From positions 1 through 64,000 of the forward strand of contig CBDATC010000001.1 of the NCBI GenBank assembly GCA_965199765.1: 64,000 bases of DNA. Direction: 5' to 3'. This document shows, one piece after another, positions 26,167-35,289 of this stretch (its first letter is position 1; each line of letters begins with the position of its first letter). The position numbers and the translations under genes are program-made. The notes beneath the pieces were generated by a model, which ran no database searches, was not told where the DNA came from, and saw only the letters and a program-made list of their open reading frames with translations. The DNA is from JAPOXR01 sp965199765 (GTDB lineage Bacteria; Pseudomonadota; Alphaproteobacteria; Rhodobacterales; Rhodobacteraceae).

Positions 26167-27777
26167 CTACATACGGAACAGACCGAATTTGGTTTCGGGA
26201 ATCGGCGCATTCAAAGCGGCAGCAAGAGACAGCGCCAGAACACTTCGGCTCTTGGCGGGATCAATGATTCCGTCATCCCACAAACGCGCCGACGCGTAAA
26301 GCGGGTGCGCTTGGTGTTCAAATTGGTCGATGATCGAGTTTTCAAATTCGGTCGCATCCTCTGAACTGAGGACTCTTCCGGATTTTTCGGCGGCTTGCCG
26401 CCTTACGGTTGTCAGCACACCTGCCGCCTGTTGTCCTCCCATCACAGAAATCCGTGCATTCGGCCACATCCACAAAAACCTGGGCTGATAGGCGCGGCCA
26501 GCCATACCGTAGTTTCCGGCGCCGAAGGATCCGCCGATGATCATCGTGACTTTTGGAACTTCTGTCGTCGCGACGGCGGTCACCATCTTCGCCCCATGCC
26601 GCGCAATTCCTTCATGCTCTGCCTTTTTGCCAACCATGAACCCGGTGATATTCTGCAAAAACACCAGAGGGATGCGGCGCTGTGAACAGAGTTCCACAAA
26701 GTGGGCGCCCTTGAGCGCACTTTCAGAGAACAGCACGCCGTTATTTGCAAGAATTCCAACCGGAATGCCCCGAATCTGCGCGAATCCTGTTACCAGTGTC
26801 TCACCGAACCGCGCTTTAAACTCATCGAATCGCGACCCATCAACGACTCGGGCTATCACTTCCCGAATATCGTACGGCTTGCGCAGGTCACACGGGACGA
26901 TGCCGGTGATTTCGTTCGGGTCATAGGCTGGCTCTTCAAATTCTGTTATTCGGCAACGCTCGGCGCAACCTGATTCTAAAGAGGCAACGGCATCACGGGC
27001 AATTTGCAAAGCATGAGCATCATTCTCGGCCAAATAGTCTGCAACGCCGGAACGAGCGGTATGCACATCCCCTCCCCCAAGCTCCTCTGCAGTAACAACC
27101 TCGCCGGTCGCAGCATTCACCAAAGGTGGACCTGCTAAAAAAATCGTCCCTTGATTTCGAACGATGATCGTAACATCTGACATGGCGGGAACATAAGCGC
27201 CGCCTGCTGTGCATGATCCCATAACAACTGCGATCTGAGCGATGGAAGCGGCAGACATTCGCGCCTGATTGTAGAAAATTCGTCCAAAGTGCTCCCGATC
27301 CGGAAAGACTTCGTCCTGCTGAGGCAGGTTGGCTCCTCCCGAATCCACCAAGTAAACGCATGGAAGGCGGCATTCACTTGCGATTTCCTGCGCCCGCAGA
27401 TGCTTTTTGACTGATATCGGGTAATAGGTTCCGCCTTTGACGGTTGCGTCATTGCAGACAACCATGACCTCCCGGCCATGAACGCGGCCGATGCCTGCAA
27501 TCAACCCACCGCAGGGCACTTCTTCGTCTTTGTAAAGGCAATGGCCCGCCAGCGCGCCGATTTCAAGAAATGGCGAGCCTGGATCCAAAAGATTCGCGAT
27601 ACGATGCCGCGGCAGCATTTTCCCCCGGGCCGTATGCCTCGCTCGGGATTTTTCGCTGCCGCCCGCTGCGGCCGCGATTGCCGCCTTCTGAACAATCTCC
27701 AGCGCGGATGCGTGCTCTCTGGAGTTAGCTTGGAAGTCCTCCGACGAGGGGCTGATTTTCGATTTGATTACCGGCAT
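26167..27777 (-). CDS. liuB: methylcrotonyl-CoA carboxylase beta (carboxyltransferase) subunit
   Basis: 536-residue carboxyltransferase with two crotonase-like domains. Seen: HTARGKMLPRHRIANLLDPG, the oxyanion segment MGSCTAGGAYVPAMSDVTII near residue 205, and GGSFGAGNYGMAGRAYQPRF near residue 430, all characteristic of MCC beta subunits. It sits between the isovaleryl-CoA dehydrogenase gene and the alpha subunit, with an 11-base gap to the latter. It moves CO2 from carboxybiotin to 3-methylcrotonyl-CoA. Confidence 0.95.
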   Translation of the reverse strand: MPVIKSKISPSSEDFQANSREHASALEIVQKAAIAAAAGGSEKSRARHTARGKMLPRHRIANLLDPGSPFLEIGALAGHCLYKDEEVPCGGLIAGIGRVHGREVMVVCNDATVKGGTYYPISVKKHLRAQEIASECRLPCVYLVDSGGANLPQQDEVFPDREHFGRIFYNQARMSAASIAQIAVVMGSCTAGGAYVPAMSDVTIIVRNQGTIFLAGPPLVNAATGEVVTAEELGGGDVHTARSGVADYLAENDAHALQIARDAVASLESGCAERCRITEFEEPAYDPNEITGIVPCDLRKPYDIREVIARVVDGSRFDEFKARFGETLVTGFAQIRGIPVGILANNGVLFSESALKGAHFVELCSQRRIPLVFLQNITGFMVGKKAEHEGIARHGAKMVTAVATTEVPKVTMIIGGSFGAGNYGMAGRAYQPRFLWMWPNARISVMGGQQAAGVLTTVRRQAAEKSGRVLSSEDATEFENSIIDQFEHQAHPLYASARLWDDGIIDPAKSRSVLALSLAAALNAPIPETKFGLFRM

Positions 27778-27841
27778 CGACCTGTTCGATCATGCTGCCA
27801 AGCGTCTGCGGCGCAATGAGTGACTTTATATTTGCAATCGA

Positions 27842-29005
27842 TCATGCGCTGAGCTTCATCAATTCCCGACCGATCAGCATGCGTCGGATCTCCGAAGTGC
27901 CTGCACCGATTTCCATCAGCTTGGCGTCTCGAAAAATTCGGCTGACTGGAGATTCGCTTACATATCCCGCACCTCCCATCGCTTGAACGGCTTGATGGGC
28001 TTGCTTCATGGCTTGTTCAGACGTGTATAGCACACAAGCGGCGGCATCTTGGCGTGTGACTTCGCCGCGGTCGCATGACTTTGCGACCTCATAGACGTAG
28101 GCGCGCGCCGAATTTAAGGCAGTATACATATCGGCAACCTTTGCTTGCATGAGCTGAAACTCGCCGATCGACTTCCCGAACTGCTTGCGACTGTGCATAT
28201 ATGGCATGACTTCGTCCATGCAGGATGCCATGATTCCAAGTCCGATGCCTGCCAACACAACCCGCTCAAAGTCCAACCCTGACATTAAAACAGCTGCACC
28301 GCACCCCTCTTCGCCGAGAACATTTTCGAACGGCACTTCGACATCCGCGAAGATCAATTCAGCGGTATTTGAACCGCGCATCCCCAACTTGCAAAAATGC
28401 TGCGAGGCGGAATATCCGGCCATGTCCTTTTCGATGATAAATGCCGTGATGCCCTTCGAACCCGCAGAGGGATCAGTTTTTGCGTAGACAACAACGGTGT
28501 CGGCATCCGGGCCATTGGTAATCCAATATTTGGAGCCGTTCAACCGATAGTAGCCGTTGCGCTTTTCCGCACGAAGCTTCATCGAAACCACGTCGGAACC
28601 AGAGCCCGACTCCGACATAGCCAACGCACCGACATGTTTGCCGGATATCAACCCCGGCAGGTATTTTTTTCTCTGCTCTTCACTGCCGTTCAATCGTATC
28701 TGATTCACGCACAGATTCGAATGCGCTCCATATGACAAAGCCACGCTCGCTGAGGCCCGTGCGATTTCTTCCACAACGATCACATGTGCCAAATATCCAA
28801 GTCCAGCTCCTCCATAATCCTCCTCGACGGTGACACCCAACAGGCCGAGTTCGCCCATTTCTTGCCAGAGTTCAGCAGGAAAGAGATTTGATTCGTCAAT
28901 GGCAGCTGCCAAGGGCTTCAGCCGATGCGATGACCATCGGCCGGCGAGATCCCTAAGCTCTTCCAGACCCTCGCCAATGTCAAAACGCATAGATGTGTTA
29001 AACAT
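27842..29005 (-). CDS. liuA: isovaleryl-CoA dehydrogenase
   Basis: 387-residue acyl-CoA dehydrogenase, first gene of the leucine operon; oxidises isovaleryl-CoA to 3-methylcrotonyl-CoA using FAD and passes electrons to ETF. The family segments GVTVEEDYGGAGLGYLAH, LAMSESGSGSDVVSMKLRAE and MGGAGYVSESPVSRIFRDAK are present. The catalytic Glu of isovaleryl-CoA dehydrogenases lies in LDFERVVLAG, a position that distinguishes this group from short- and medium-chain enzymes. GGAG lies seven bases before the ATG. Confidence 0.95.
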   Translation of the reverse strand: MFNTSMRFDIGEGLEELRDLAGRWSSHRLKPLAAAIDESNLFPAELWQEMGELGLLGVTVEEDYGGAGLGYLAHVIVVEEIARASASVALSYGAHSNLCVNQIRLNGSEEQRKKYLPGLISGKHVGALAMSESGSGSDVVSMKLRAEKRNGYYRLNGSKYWITNGPDADTVVVYAKTDPSAGSKGITAFIIEKDMAGYSASQHFCKLGMRGSNTAELIFADVEVPFENVLGEEGCGAAVLMSGLDFERVVLAGIGLGIMASCMDEVMPYMHSRKQFGKSIGEFQLMQAKVADMYTALNSARAYVYEVAKSCDRGEVTRQDAAACVLYTSEQAMKQAHQAVQAMGGAGYVSESPVSRIFRDAKLMEIGAGTSEIRRMLIGRELMKLSA

Positions 29006-29310
29006 GCGAAATCTCCGGCTCCGGCACTCCGAAGTCCTGCGTCGAAATGCGTTCAGTCAGTTTCATGGAATGCAAACCTTGTAAACAGCATCGCCTCTCT
29101 CAAAGCCAATCATCGCCTCGGCATGCATTGAAATCAACAATCATGGGGAACGCTGAATATACTTTTTTATTATTATATTATTTCAATCTTTATTCTATAT
29201 GTATACATTAATAAAGTCATTTGTTCAAGTAAATTGTAAACATTGAGAGCACCGTCATCCTTTCAGCAAAAAATTCATCTCCAACTTGAGGCCCGATTGC
29301 ACTTTGTCGC
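29006..29310. other. liu operon upstream region with an AT-rich tract
   Basis: A 305-base region between the first leucine-operon gene and gph. Positions 29155-29220 are strikingly AT-rich (runs of T and TATTATT-like sequence) against an otherwise moderate composition, a usual place for promoters or nucleoid-protein binding. No LiuR-like palindrome or clear -35/-10 pair was identified. The leucine-operon regulator gene is not adjacent. Confidence 0.4.
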
Positions 29311-30000
29311 TCATACAATGCAAGAAATGAGTTCGGTTGCAATGCCGGAAAGTTGACTGAAGTCTGAAAGCAGCGCATCCGCCCCCATATCGCGCACATC
29401 ATCACCAAACGGTCCGAAGGTCACGAGGATTGAACAAACACCGGCTGCGCGCGCTGTGTGATAATCAGTGTCGGTGTCACCGACAAAGACCGCTTGCTTC
29501 GGCATGCCTCCGGCCTCGCTGATCGCATGCAGCAAAGGTTCCGGTCTGGGCTTGCGAACCGGCAGCGTGTCCGCTCCGATCAAAGACGAAAATGAATTCA
29601 AAATTCCGAGATCGGCGAGCAGAATTCTTGCCAATCTTTCCGGTTTGTTGGTACAAACGCCAAGTCCCCATCCCATTTCGCTGAGCGTCTGCATTGCTTC
29701 TTCGACATGAGGATAAAGAACCGTATGTTCTGAAATGCAGGATTCGTAGTCGATCAAAAACTCTCTGTACCAATCGCTCAACTCGTCGACGCTTATCGAT
29801 TGAAGCCCATGTTCTTTGTGCAGACCGGCTTTCAGCATAGCTCGACCGCCTTTGAATGCGACATTCTGGTCTGTTAGGGGATCGAGCAGGCCGTCAACGC
29901 CATGACGCCCAAGCGTCGCATTCGCGGCGTTGATCAAATCACGACTGGTGTCGGCGAGCGTGCCATCCAAATCAAATGCTGCGACTTTTCTCATATTCAT
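29311..30000 (-). CDS. gph: phosphoglycolate phosphatase (HAD family)
   Basis: 229-residue HAD phosphatase. Motif I is FDLDGTLADTSRDL at the N terminus (nucleophile and acid/base Asp), motif II/III include VCTNKPERLA, and motif IV is FVGDTDTDYHTARAAGV. The cap domain between residues 17 and 85 has the helical type-1 form. Position next to glmU is usual in Rhodobacterales. HAD phosphatases are hard to separate by substrate, but phosphoglycolate is the best family guess. Confidence 0.85.
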   Translation of the reverse strand: MNMRKVAAFDLDGTLADTSRDLINAANATLGRHGVDGLLDPLTDQNVAFKGGRAMLKAGLHKEHGLQSISVDELSDWYREFLIDYESCISEHTVLYPHVEEAMQTLSEMGWGLGVCTNKPERLARILLADLGILNSFSSLIGADTLPVRKPRPEPLLHAISEAGGMPKQAVFVGDTDTDYHTARAAGVCSILVTFGPFGDDVRDMGADALLSDFSQLSGIATELISCIV

Positions 30001-30128
30001 CCTATGCTAAATCTGTGTTGTTCATTCCCGCTTCATTTTCTAACACAATATATTGTAACTCAATCGGCATCTGCTAACGCGTCTGCACCGAACATTATGA
30101 ATGAACGATTAAGAGAAAGGTCCAGGTC

Positions 30129-31487
30129 ATGCCGGTCGCAGTTCTAATCTTGGCCGCTGGTTCCGGCACGAGAATGAAGTCTGCCCAGCCAAAAGTATTG
30201 CATCAAATTGGCGGAGCTCCGATGATTTTGCATGTTATCAAAACAGTCGAAGATGCAAGACCGGACCTCGTCCACATCATCACAGGAAAAGGTGAAGAGC
30301 AGATTCGAAGCGAGCTGAAGCAAGCCGGCTTCTCCTGCCGGACGATCCGCCAAGTCCGGCAAAAGGGAACCGCCCACGCGGTTGCGGCCGCGAAACAGGT
30401 GCTCGGTGGGTTCAGTGGACAGATTGTTGTTCTTTACGGTGACACTCCATTCATTCGCACCGAGACCATTCAAAAGATGCAGCAGGCGATCCGCGGCTCG
30501 GCAGATGTCGCCATTCTCGGTTTCCACGCGTCCGAACCAAAGAATTATGGTCGTCTTGTCATCGACAGCGATGAAAATCTTGAACGCATTGTTGAATTTA
30601 AGGACGCGAACCCAGACGAGCGCAAGATCACCTACTGCAACAGCGGAGTTGTTGCCGCTGAAGCATCGCTGTTGTTTTCGCTCATTGATGATGTCGATTC
30701 AGACAATGCTTCTGATGAATTCTACCTGACAGATATCGTTGGCATCGCCCGCAGCAAGGGGTTTACCTGCGCAACCGTCGACTGTTCCGAAGCGGAAACA
30801 CTGGGTATCAATGACCGCCGCGACCTGGCCGCAGCGGAGAACGTCTTCCAGAGCAAAGCACGGCAGCGCGCAATGGACAATGGGGTGACGCTGGTTTCAC
30901 CGGAGACTGTATATCTGAGTTACGACACGCGACTGGCACCGGACACAATCATTGAGCCCTTTGTTTGCTTCGGTCCGGGTGTGGTTGTTAATTCTGGCGC
31001 AAGGATACGTTCCCATTCGCATCTTGAGAACTGCACCATTGGTGAAAACGCAATCATTGGACCTTTCGCTCGGATTCGACCGGGATCCACGATCGGAGAA
31101 CATGCAAAGATAGGAAACTTCGTTGAGGTCAAGGCATCCACGATCGGAGAACATGCCAAAGCTTCGCATTTGACATATATCGGTGATGCTGACGTCGGGG
31201 ATCTTGTCAATGTCGGAGCAGGCACAGTGATCTGCAACTATGATGGGAAATCTAAGAATAAAACGCGGATCGGAGATAGAGCGTTTATCGGTTCCGACTC
31301 AATTCTTGTTGCCCCTGTTACGGTCGGAAATGATTCGATGACGGCCGCGGGTTCTGTCATAACAAACGACGTTCCAAATGGAGCGCTTGGCATTTCCCGT
31401 TCACGACAATCGACAATCAAGGACTTCGCGCTGCGCTTCTTTGGCCGTCCAAGGCAAGCGGATCAGGCAAACGAAAAGGAATTCTAA
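30129..31487 (+). CDS. glmU: bifunctional UDP-N-acetylglucosamine pyrophosphorylase/glucosamine-1-phosphate acetyltransferase
   Basis: Makes UDP-GlcNAc for peptidoglycan and lipopolysaccharide. 452 residues. The N-terminal uridylyltransferase domain has the LAAGSGTRMKSAQPKVLHQI signature and LYGDTPF; the C-terminal part is a left-handed beta helix of hexapeptide repeats (IGENAIIGPFARIRPGSTIG, repeated) with the acetyltransferase region ASHLTYIGDADVGDLVNVGA. Repeats of ACGATCGGAGAACATGC-like DNA at 31089 and 31139 reflect the hexapeptides. AGGTCC precedes the ATG. It is followed after four bases by glmS, so both enzymes of the pathway are made together. Confidence 0.97.
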   Translation: MPVAVLILAAGSGTRMKSAQPKVLHQIGGAPMILHVIKTVEDARPDLVHIITGKGEEQIRSELKQAGFSCRTIRQVRQKGTAHAVAAAKQVLGGFSGQIVVLYGDTPFIRTETIQKMQQAIRGSADVAILGFHASEPKNYGRLVIDSDENLERIVEFKDANPDERKITYCNSGVVAAEASLLFSLIDDVDSDNASDEFYLTDIVGIARSKGFTCATVDCSEAETLGINDRRDLAAAENVFQSKARQRAMDNGVTLVSPETVYLSYDTRLAPDTIIEPFVCFGPGVVVNSGARIRSHSHLENCTIGENAIIGPFARIRPGSTIGEHAKIGNFVEVKASTIGEHAKASHLTYIGDADVGDLVNVGAGTVICNYDGKSKNKTRIGDRAFIGSDSILVAPVTVGNDSMTAAGSVITNDVPNGALGISRSRQSTIKDFALRFFGRPRQADQANEKEF

Positions 31488-31491
31488 GTTC

Positions 31492-33312
31492 ATGTGCGGA
31501 ATTGTCGGCTATCTTGGCGAAAATGAAGCTGCACCAATTTTGTTGGAGGCGCTGCGGCGCATGGCCTATCGCGGCTATGACAGCGCCGGGGTAGCCACTC
31601 GGGAAAACGGCGTCCTGCGCCGTCGGCGGGCGGTCGGTAAACTTGCCAGGCTTTCCGATATGCTGGTCAGGGATCCGATTCGCGGATTTACCGGCATCGG
31701 CCACACCCGCTGGGCGACACATGGTCCGGCTACGCTGCAAAATGCACATCCGCACCAAGCAAAGTCCGTGGCATTGGTTCACAATGGAATCGTCGAGAAT
31801 TTCAGAGAAATCCGCGACGAGCTCTCCGATCACGGAATCTTGCCAACAACCGATACGGACACCGAAACGATTGTTCAGCTTTGCCAACTAAATCTTGATC
31901 GAGGGGACAGCCCACGCGAAGCCGCCTGGAACACGGTTGGCCGACTTCAAGGCGCTTTCGCGCTGGTATTTATGTTTGATGGAAACGAAACTTGCCTTTT
32001 AGCCGCCCGACAAGGCTCACCGCTTGTTGTTGGGCACGGGCAATCAGAAATGTTTCTCGCATCTGATGTATTCGCATTAGCCGGTCTCACCGAACAGGTT
32101 ACCTATCTGAATGACGGTGACTTTGTCTGTGTCACACGCAATGACCTTGAATTGGTTGATCAAAGCGGCCAAAACGTCTCTCGTCGGTCGGAGAGGGTCA
32201 TTATAAATCCCACTGCCGCGAGCAAAGACGGACACAAGCACTTCATGGCGAAGGAGATATTCGAGCAACCCCCGGTTCTTGCTTCTGCCATCGACAAACT
32301 ATCCGCCGCCGGGCAGCAAGCGATTCCCGAGTCAATGCTGCAGACTCTTGAAAGCGCAAATCGTGTTGACTTGGTGGGGTGCGGCACGGCCAGTTACGCC
32401 TGCCAAGTTGCCAGCTATTGGTTCGAAGAAATCACGGGAGTTGCAGCCACTTCGGCGGTTGCATCCGAATATGTCGGACAGAGCAAGGTGTTCGAAGCGC
32501 AGTCGGTCGGAATTTTCGTCAGCCAATCCGGAGAAACAGCCGACACACTGAATGCACTCCGGCATGCGGCGAACGGCGGTTGCAGAACAGCTGCGGTTTT
32601 GAATGTCACGAACAGCACAATCGGACGAGAGGCAGAGGACGCCGTGCACATCCACGCCGGTGTGGAAATTGGTGTTGCGTCAACGAAAGCCTTTACCTGC
32701 CAACTGGTCGCTCTTGCTGTGTTGGCGGCGATTGTCGGCTTGAGACGCGGCCATATTGATGAGTCGCGTTGTGATAGAATTATCAGCGAGCTCCATAAGG
32801 TTCCCGCGTTAGCTAGCGCCGCTCTAAATGCCAATGAGGGCATAAAGGCAATAGCGCAGGAGCTTTCTAAGTTCCGCAGCGCGCTTTTCGTCGGACGCGG
32901 CATGATGTTCCCTCTGGCTCTCGAAGGCGCGCTTAAATTGAAAGAAATCAGTTATATCCATGCGGAAGGATTGGCTGGCGGAGAATTAAAGCACGGTCCT
33001 TTGGCATTGGTGGATGATCAAATGCCGGTCGTTGTTCTGGCTCCGCGAAATGAACAATTCAAGAAAACGCTGGGAGGAGTTGAAGAGGTCAAGGCAAGAA
33101 AAGGCAAAATTCTTCTGATATCGGATTACAAGGGCATCAAGGCAGCTGGCGAAGGCAACTGGCGCTCAATTGTCATGCCAACCATAGACCCAATTCTTGC
33201 ACCGATCCTTTACGCGCTGCCGATGCAGCTGCTCGCCTACCATACCGCTGTGCATCTTGGAACCGACGTCGACCAGCCACGCAATCTAGCTAAATCGGTT
33301 ACTGTCGAATGA
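31492..33312 (+). CDS. glmS: glutamine-fructose-6-phosphate aminotransferase (isomerising)
   Basis: Makes glucosamine-6-phosphate from fructose-6-phosphate and glutamine, the entry step to UDP-GlcNAc. The reading frame is open further upstream, but the start must be the ATG at 31492 because the next residue, Cys2, becomes the N-terminal nucleophile (MCGIVGYLG). 606 residues: N-terminal glutaminase domain with GHTRWATHG and HNGIVENF, then two SIS sugar-isomerase domains with GCGTASYAC, SQSGETADT and the C-terminal PRNLAKSVTVE typical of the family. Confidence 0.97.
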   Translation: MCGIVGYLGENEAAPILLEALRRMAYRGYDSAGVATRENGVLRRRRAVGKLARLSDMLVRDPIRGFTGIGHTRWATHGPATLQNAHPHQAKSVALVHNGIVENFREIRDELSDHGILPTTDTDTETIVQLCQLNLDRGDSPREAAWNTVGRLQGAFALVFMFDGNETCLLAARQGSPLVVGHGQSEMFLASDVFALAGLTEQVTYLNDGDFVCVTRNDLELVDQSGQNVSRRSERVIINPTAASKDGHKHFMAKEIFEQPPVLASAIDKLSAAGQQAIPESMLQTLESANRVDLVGCGTASYACQVASYWFEEITGVAATSAVASEYVGQSKVFEAQSVGIFVSQSGETADTLNALRHAANGGCRTAAVLNVTNSTIGREAEDAVHIHAGVEIGVASTKAFTCQLVALAVLAAIVGLRRGHIDESRCDRIISELHKVPALASAALNANEGIKAIAQELSKFRSALFVGRGMMFPLALEGALKLKEISYIHAEGLAGGELKHGPLALVDDQMPVVVLAPRNEQFKKTLGGVEEVKARKGKILLISDYKGIKAAGEGNWRSIVMPTIDPILAPILYALPMQLLAYHTAVHLGTDVDQPRNLAKSVTVE

Positions 33313-33378
33313 TCTGCTTCCTCGCGAACGCAGGAAATAAACCGGTTACACGCACATCGCGAAGCACCGGATAACTCG

Positions 33379-33768
33379 TTAATCCAGCTTGCGAAACCTG
33401 CGAATCGAGTCTCTTTGCTCATTTCCTTCGTCTGCGGTTTCATTCTCGCCTGGGTGAACTTCAATCCTTTCCTTTGAGGGACGAACCAAAAAAATCAACA
33501 GCACTATCCATCCAATTAACGGCACAAGATAGAACAGCAGCCACCAGCCTGACTTGCCCGAATCGTGAAGCCGTCTGCAAGCGGCGGCAAGCATTGGCAG
33601 AATAACCAACAGCACAAAAAATGTTTGGAGTGTCGTAGAAATAAAATTCAGCGCCACGCTGCAAATTGAGCAGAAAAAAATAAACCACCAATATTCACTT
33701 CGCGATGCCCGGCCCGAAAAGGTGACGTATTTGGATAAACAGGTTATGACCGACTCGGTAAAATTCAT
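33379..33768 (-). CDS. DUF805 family membrane protein
   Basis: About 129 residues from the ATG at 33768, which has AAAGGAC eight bases upstream; a TTG 33 bases earlier is less likely. The family pattern is clear: FSGRASRSEYWWFIFF, then ACRRLHDSGKSGWWLLFYLV and a proline-poor hydrophobic end with FLVRPSKE. Three to four membrane helices are expected. Function of DUF805 proteins is not known. Convergent with glmS, separated by 66 bases; a common neighbour of glmS in Rhodobacterales as far as I recall. Confidence 0.88.
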   Translation of the reverse strand: MNFTESVITCLSKYVTFSGRASRSEYWWFIFFCSICSVALNFISTTLQTFFVLLVILPMLAAACRRLHDSGKSGWWLLFYLVPLIGWIVLLIFLVRPSKERIEVHPGENETADEGNEQRDSIRRFRKLD

Positions 33769-34083
33769 CTGGCGTGTCCTTTGATTTGCGCAGCCGTTCA
33801 AAGACCGTTGAACATTTCGTAAGAATATCTGTTCACATAAACTATGCGCAGCGGCTTATGAAATTCCAAAAACAGTCAAAAATTCAATTTTTTTGAGTGC
33901 TGCTCACACTGGCGCATTGGGACGGCATCCATGCCGTTCGCTTGCGCAAACTTGATCCAGCAAACAGTTTTTGTGCGGTGAAAACACGAAGGCCCGTTCT
34001 GGCCTGGCATGTTTGGCAACAAATAAGTGGTCCGGTTCTGAATCAGCTCAATCAGCCGATCCACGACTTTGGAAGCGCAGACT
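33769..34083. other. intergenic region between DUF805 and GPP34 genes
   Basis: About 315 bases. A T-run (TTTTTTT at about 33889-33895) lies in the middle, without a strong preceding hairpin. No gene or RNA was recognised. Confidence 0.4.
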
Positions 34084-34734
34084 CTAAAATGGCGGGTGAA
34101 GCGCCAAAGCCAGCGAGGCCTCGATTTCCCGGACTGAATTCGTAACAGCCCGACCGATCAAATCCATCTTCCGGATTTGATCGATTCTCTCGCGGGCACG
34201 ACAGTGCTCTTTCTGCGAAAGCAGCTGTTTGAAGATTCCGCATGCATCCACCAATCCGATAATGACGATGTCCCGGGGATCTGGAATTTCATGGCTGAAC
34301 AGAATCGACATAATCCGATGCTTGACTTCACGCTCAACCTTGCCATCAATTATCGGATATCTGCGCGACCGAAACACCCAGAGAAAACGGTCGTCTTTGC
34401 AATTAAGAATTCCACGCTGGCACAACCTATCCAAGGCCCGGCGGCGCGTCATGTCCGCATCACGGGCACAATACTCAACCCAATACCGCGCATCGCGCGT
34501 TGTTTCGGAATCGACCAGCATTTTCAGGACCGGGTCAAGCAACTCATCCCCGACCGGCTGGTCGTCAATGACGACAAGTTTTTCAAGATCGGTGTCGATC
34601 TTATTCATGAGCGCCAATTCGCTGAGAACGGCGCCGGAAAGCACACACCGGACCGAAAGTTCGGGAACATGCACAAATCTGCCGTCTTCGTCCTCAAGCA
34701 ATAAAAGCATGATCTCTTCAGAAATGCCGAGCAT
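34084..34734 (-). CDS. GPP34 (GOLPH3/Vps74-like) family protein
   Basis: About 216 residues resembling the GPP34 phosphoprotein family (PF05719), known from eukaryotic Golgi proteins that bind phosphatidylinositol-4-phosphate and also found in bacteria. The N-terminal signature LGISEEIMLLLLEDEDGRF is followed by the segment VRCVLSGAVLSELALMNKID and later ALDRLCQRGIL and PIIDGKVEREVKHRI, in the family order. I place the start at the ATG at 34734, with GGGGT five bases upstream; the frame is open to an ATG at 34779. Bacterial function is unknown. Confidence 0.75.
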   Translation of the reverse strand: MLGISEEIMLLLLEDEDGRFVHVPELSVRCVLSGAVLSELALMNKIDTDLEKLVVIDDQPVGDELLDPVLKMLVDSETTRDARYWVEYCARDADMTRRRALDRLCQRGILNCKDDRFLWVFRSRRYPIIDGKVEREVKHRIMSILFSHEIPDPRDIVIIGLVDACGIFKQLLSQKEHCRARERIDQIRKMDLIGRAVTNSVREIEASLALALHPPF

Positions 34735-35289
34735 GTATACCCCATAAAATGAACATATCCGAATGCTGCCTCGGAACATCGCTTGTTCCTCGGCGCCAAA
34801 CGCGTGTCAGATTAGTGATTTCAGCGGCAAAATGCAACCGAAAACGCAAGCGATCAGAACCTGACAGGGCTGCTCGGACTGATTCTGCATCGGTCAGCTG
34901 AAATTCAAACCTGCTGTTGAACCCGCAGTTATGCCGTCAATGCGCAGCTAAAGCACTCTCCTCTCCTGCCAATTTGCCAACCGCAATTCTGGCCAGTGGA
35001 TTTCTAGATGCTGCCCAAATTGCCGATCATCACTACTAGATGCGGAGTTCGGAGTCAGAAACCAGATCCGGAGATAGCTTTGCCGTGGAACGCCGCCAAT
35101 CAACCGCAGCACATGCCGCTGAACGATCTTCGGTAAGACCTGTCTGAAAAAATCATTGCGCATGAGGATCCTGGTGTCCTCGATTAAGCACCGCGGAGTT
35201 TCTTCAAACAACATGCCGCGCTGACCTTGCCCAAATAAGAAGCACGCACTAAATTAACTTCATAGGCTGACCTATTCCACGGTAAGCGC
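34735..35289. other. 555-base region between GPP34 gene and moaA
   Basis: Divergent promoters for the GPP34 gene and moaA should lie here. Only one open frame of note is present (minus strand, 34948-35214, listed separately with low confidence). No RNA gene, riboswitch (a moco riboswitch was considered) or clear terminator was recognised. Confidence 0.4.
34948..35214 (-). CDS. possible small hypothetical protein
   Basis: An 88-codon frame with an ATG at 35214 and a weak AAGG ten bases upstream. The product is mixed in composition with a hydrophobic/basic middle (FFRQVLPKIVQRHVLRLIGG) and resembles no family I recognise. It lies alone between two divergent genes. It may be chance. Confidence 0.25.
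   Translation of the reverse strand: MLFEETPRCLIEDTRILMRNDFFRQVLPKIVQRHVLRLIGGVPRQSYLRIWFLTPNSASSSDDRQFGQHLEIHWPELRLANWQERRVL

Noticed and set aside
31089..31155. A direct DNA repeat inside glmU (ACGATCGGAGAACATGC-like units).
   Set aside because: It follows from the hexapeptide repeats of the acetyltransferase beta helix, so it is not an independent repeat element.
35215..35289. A possible molybdenum-cofactor riboswitch before moaA.
   Set aside because: The leader is too short and no multi-stem structure of that class could be drawn.
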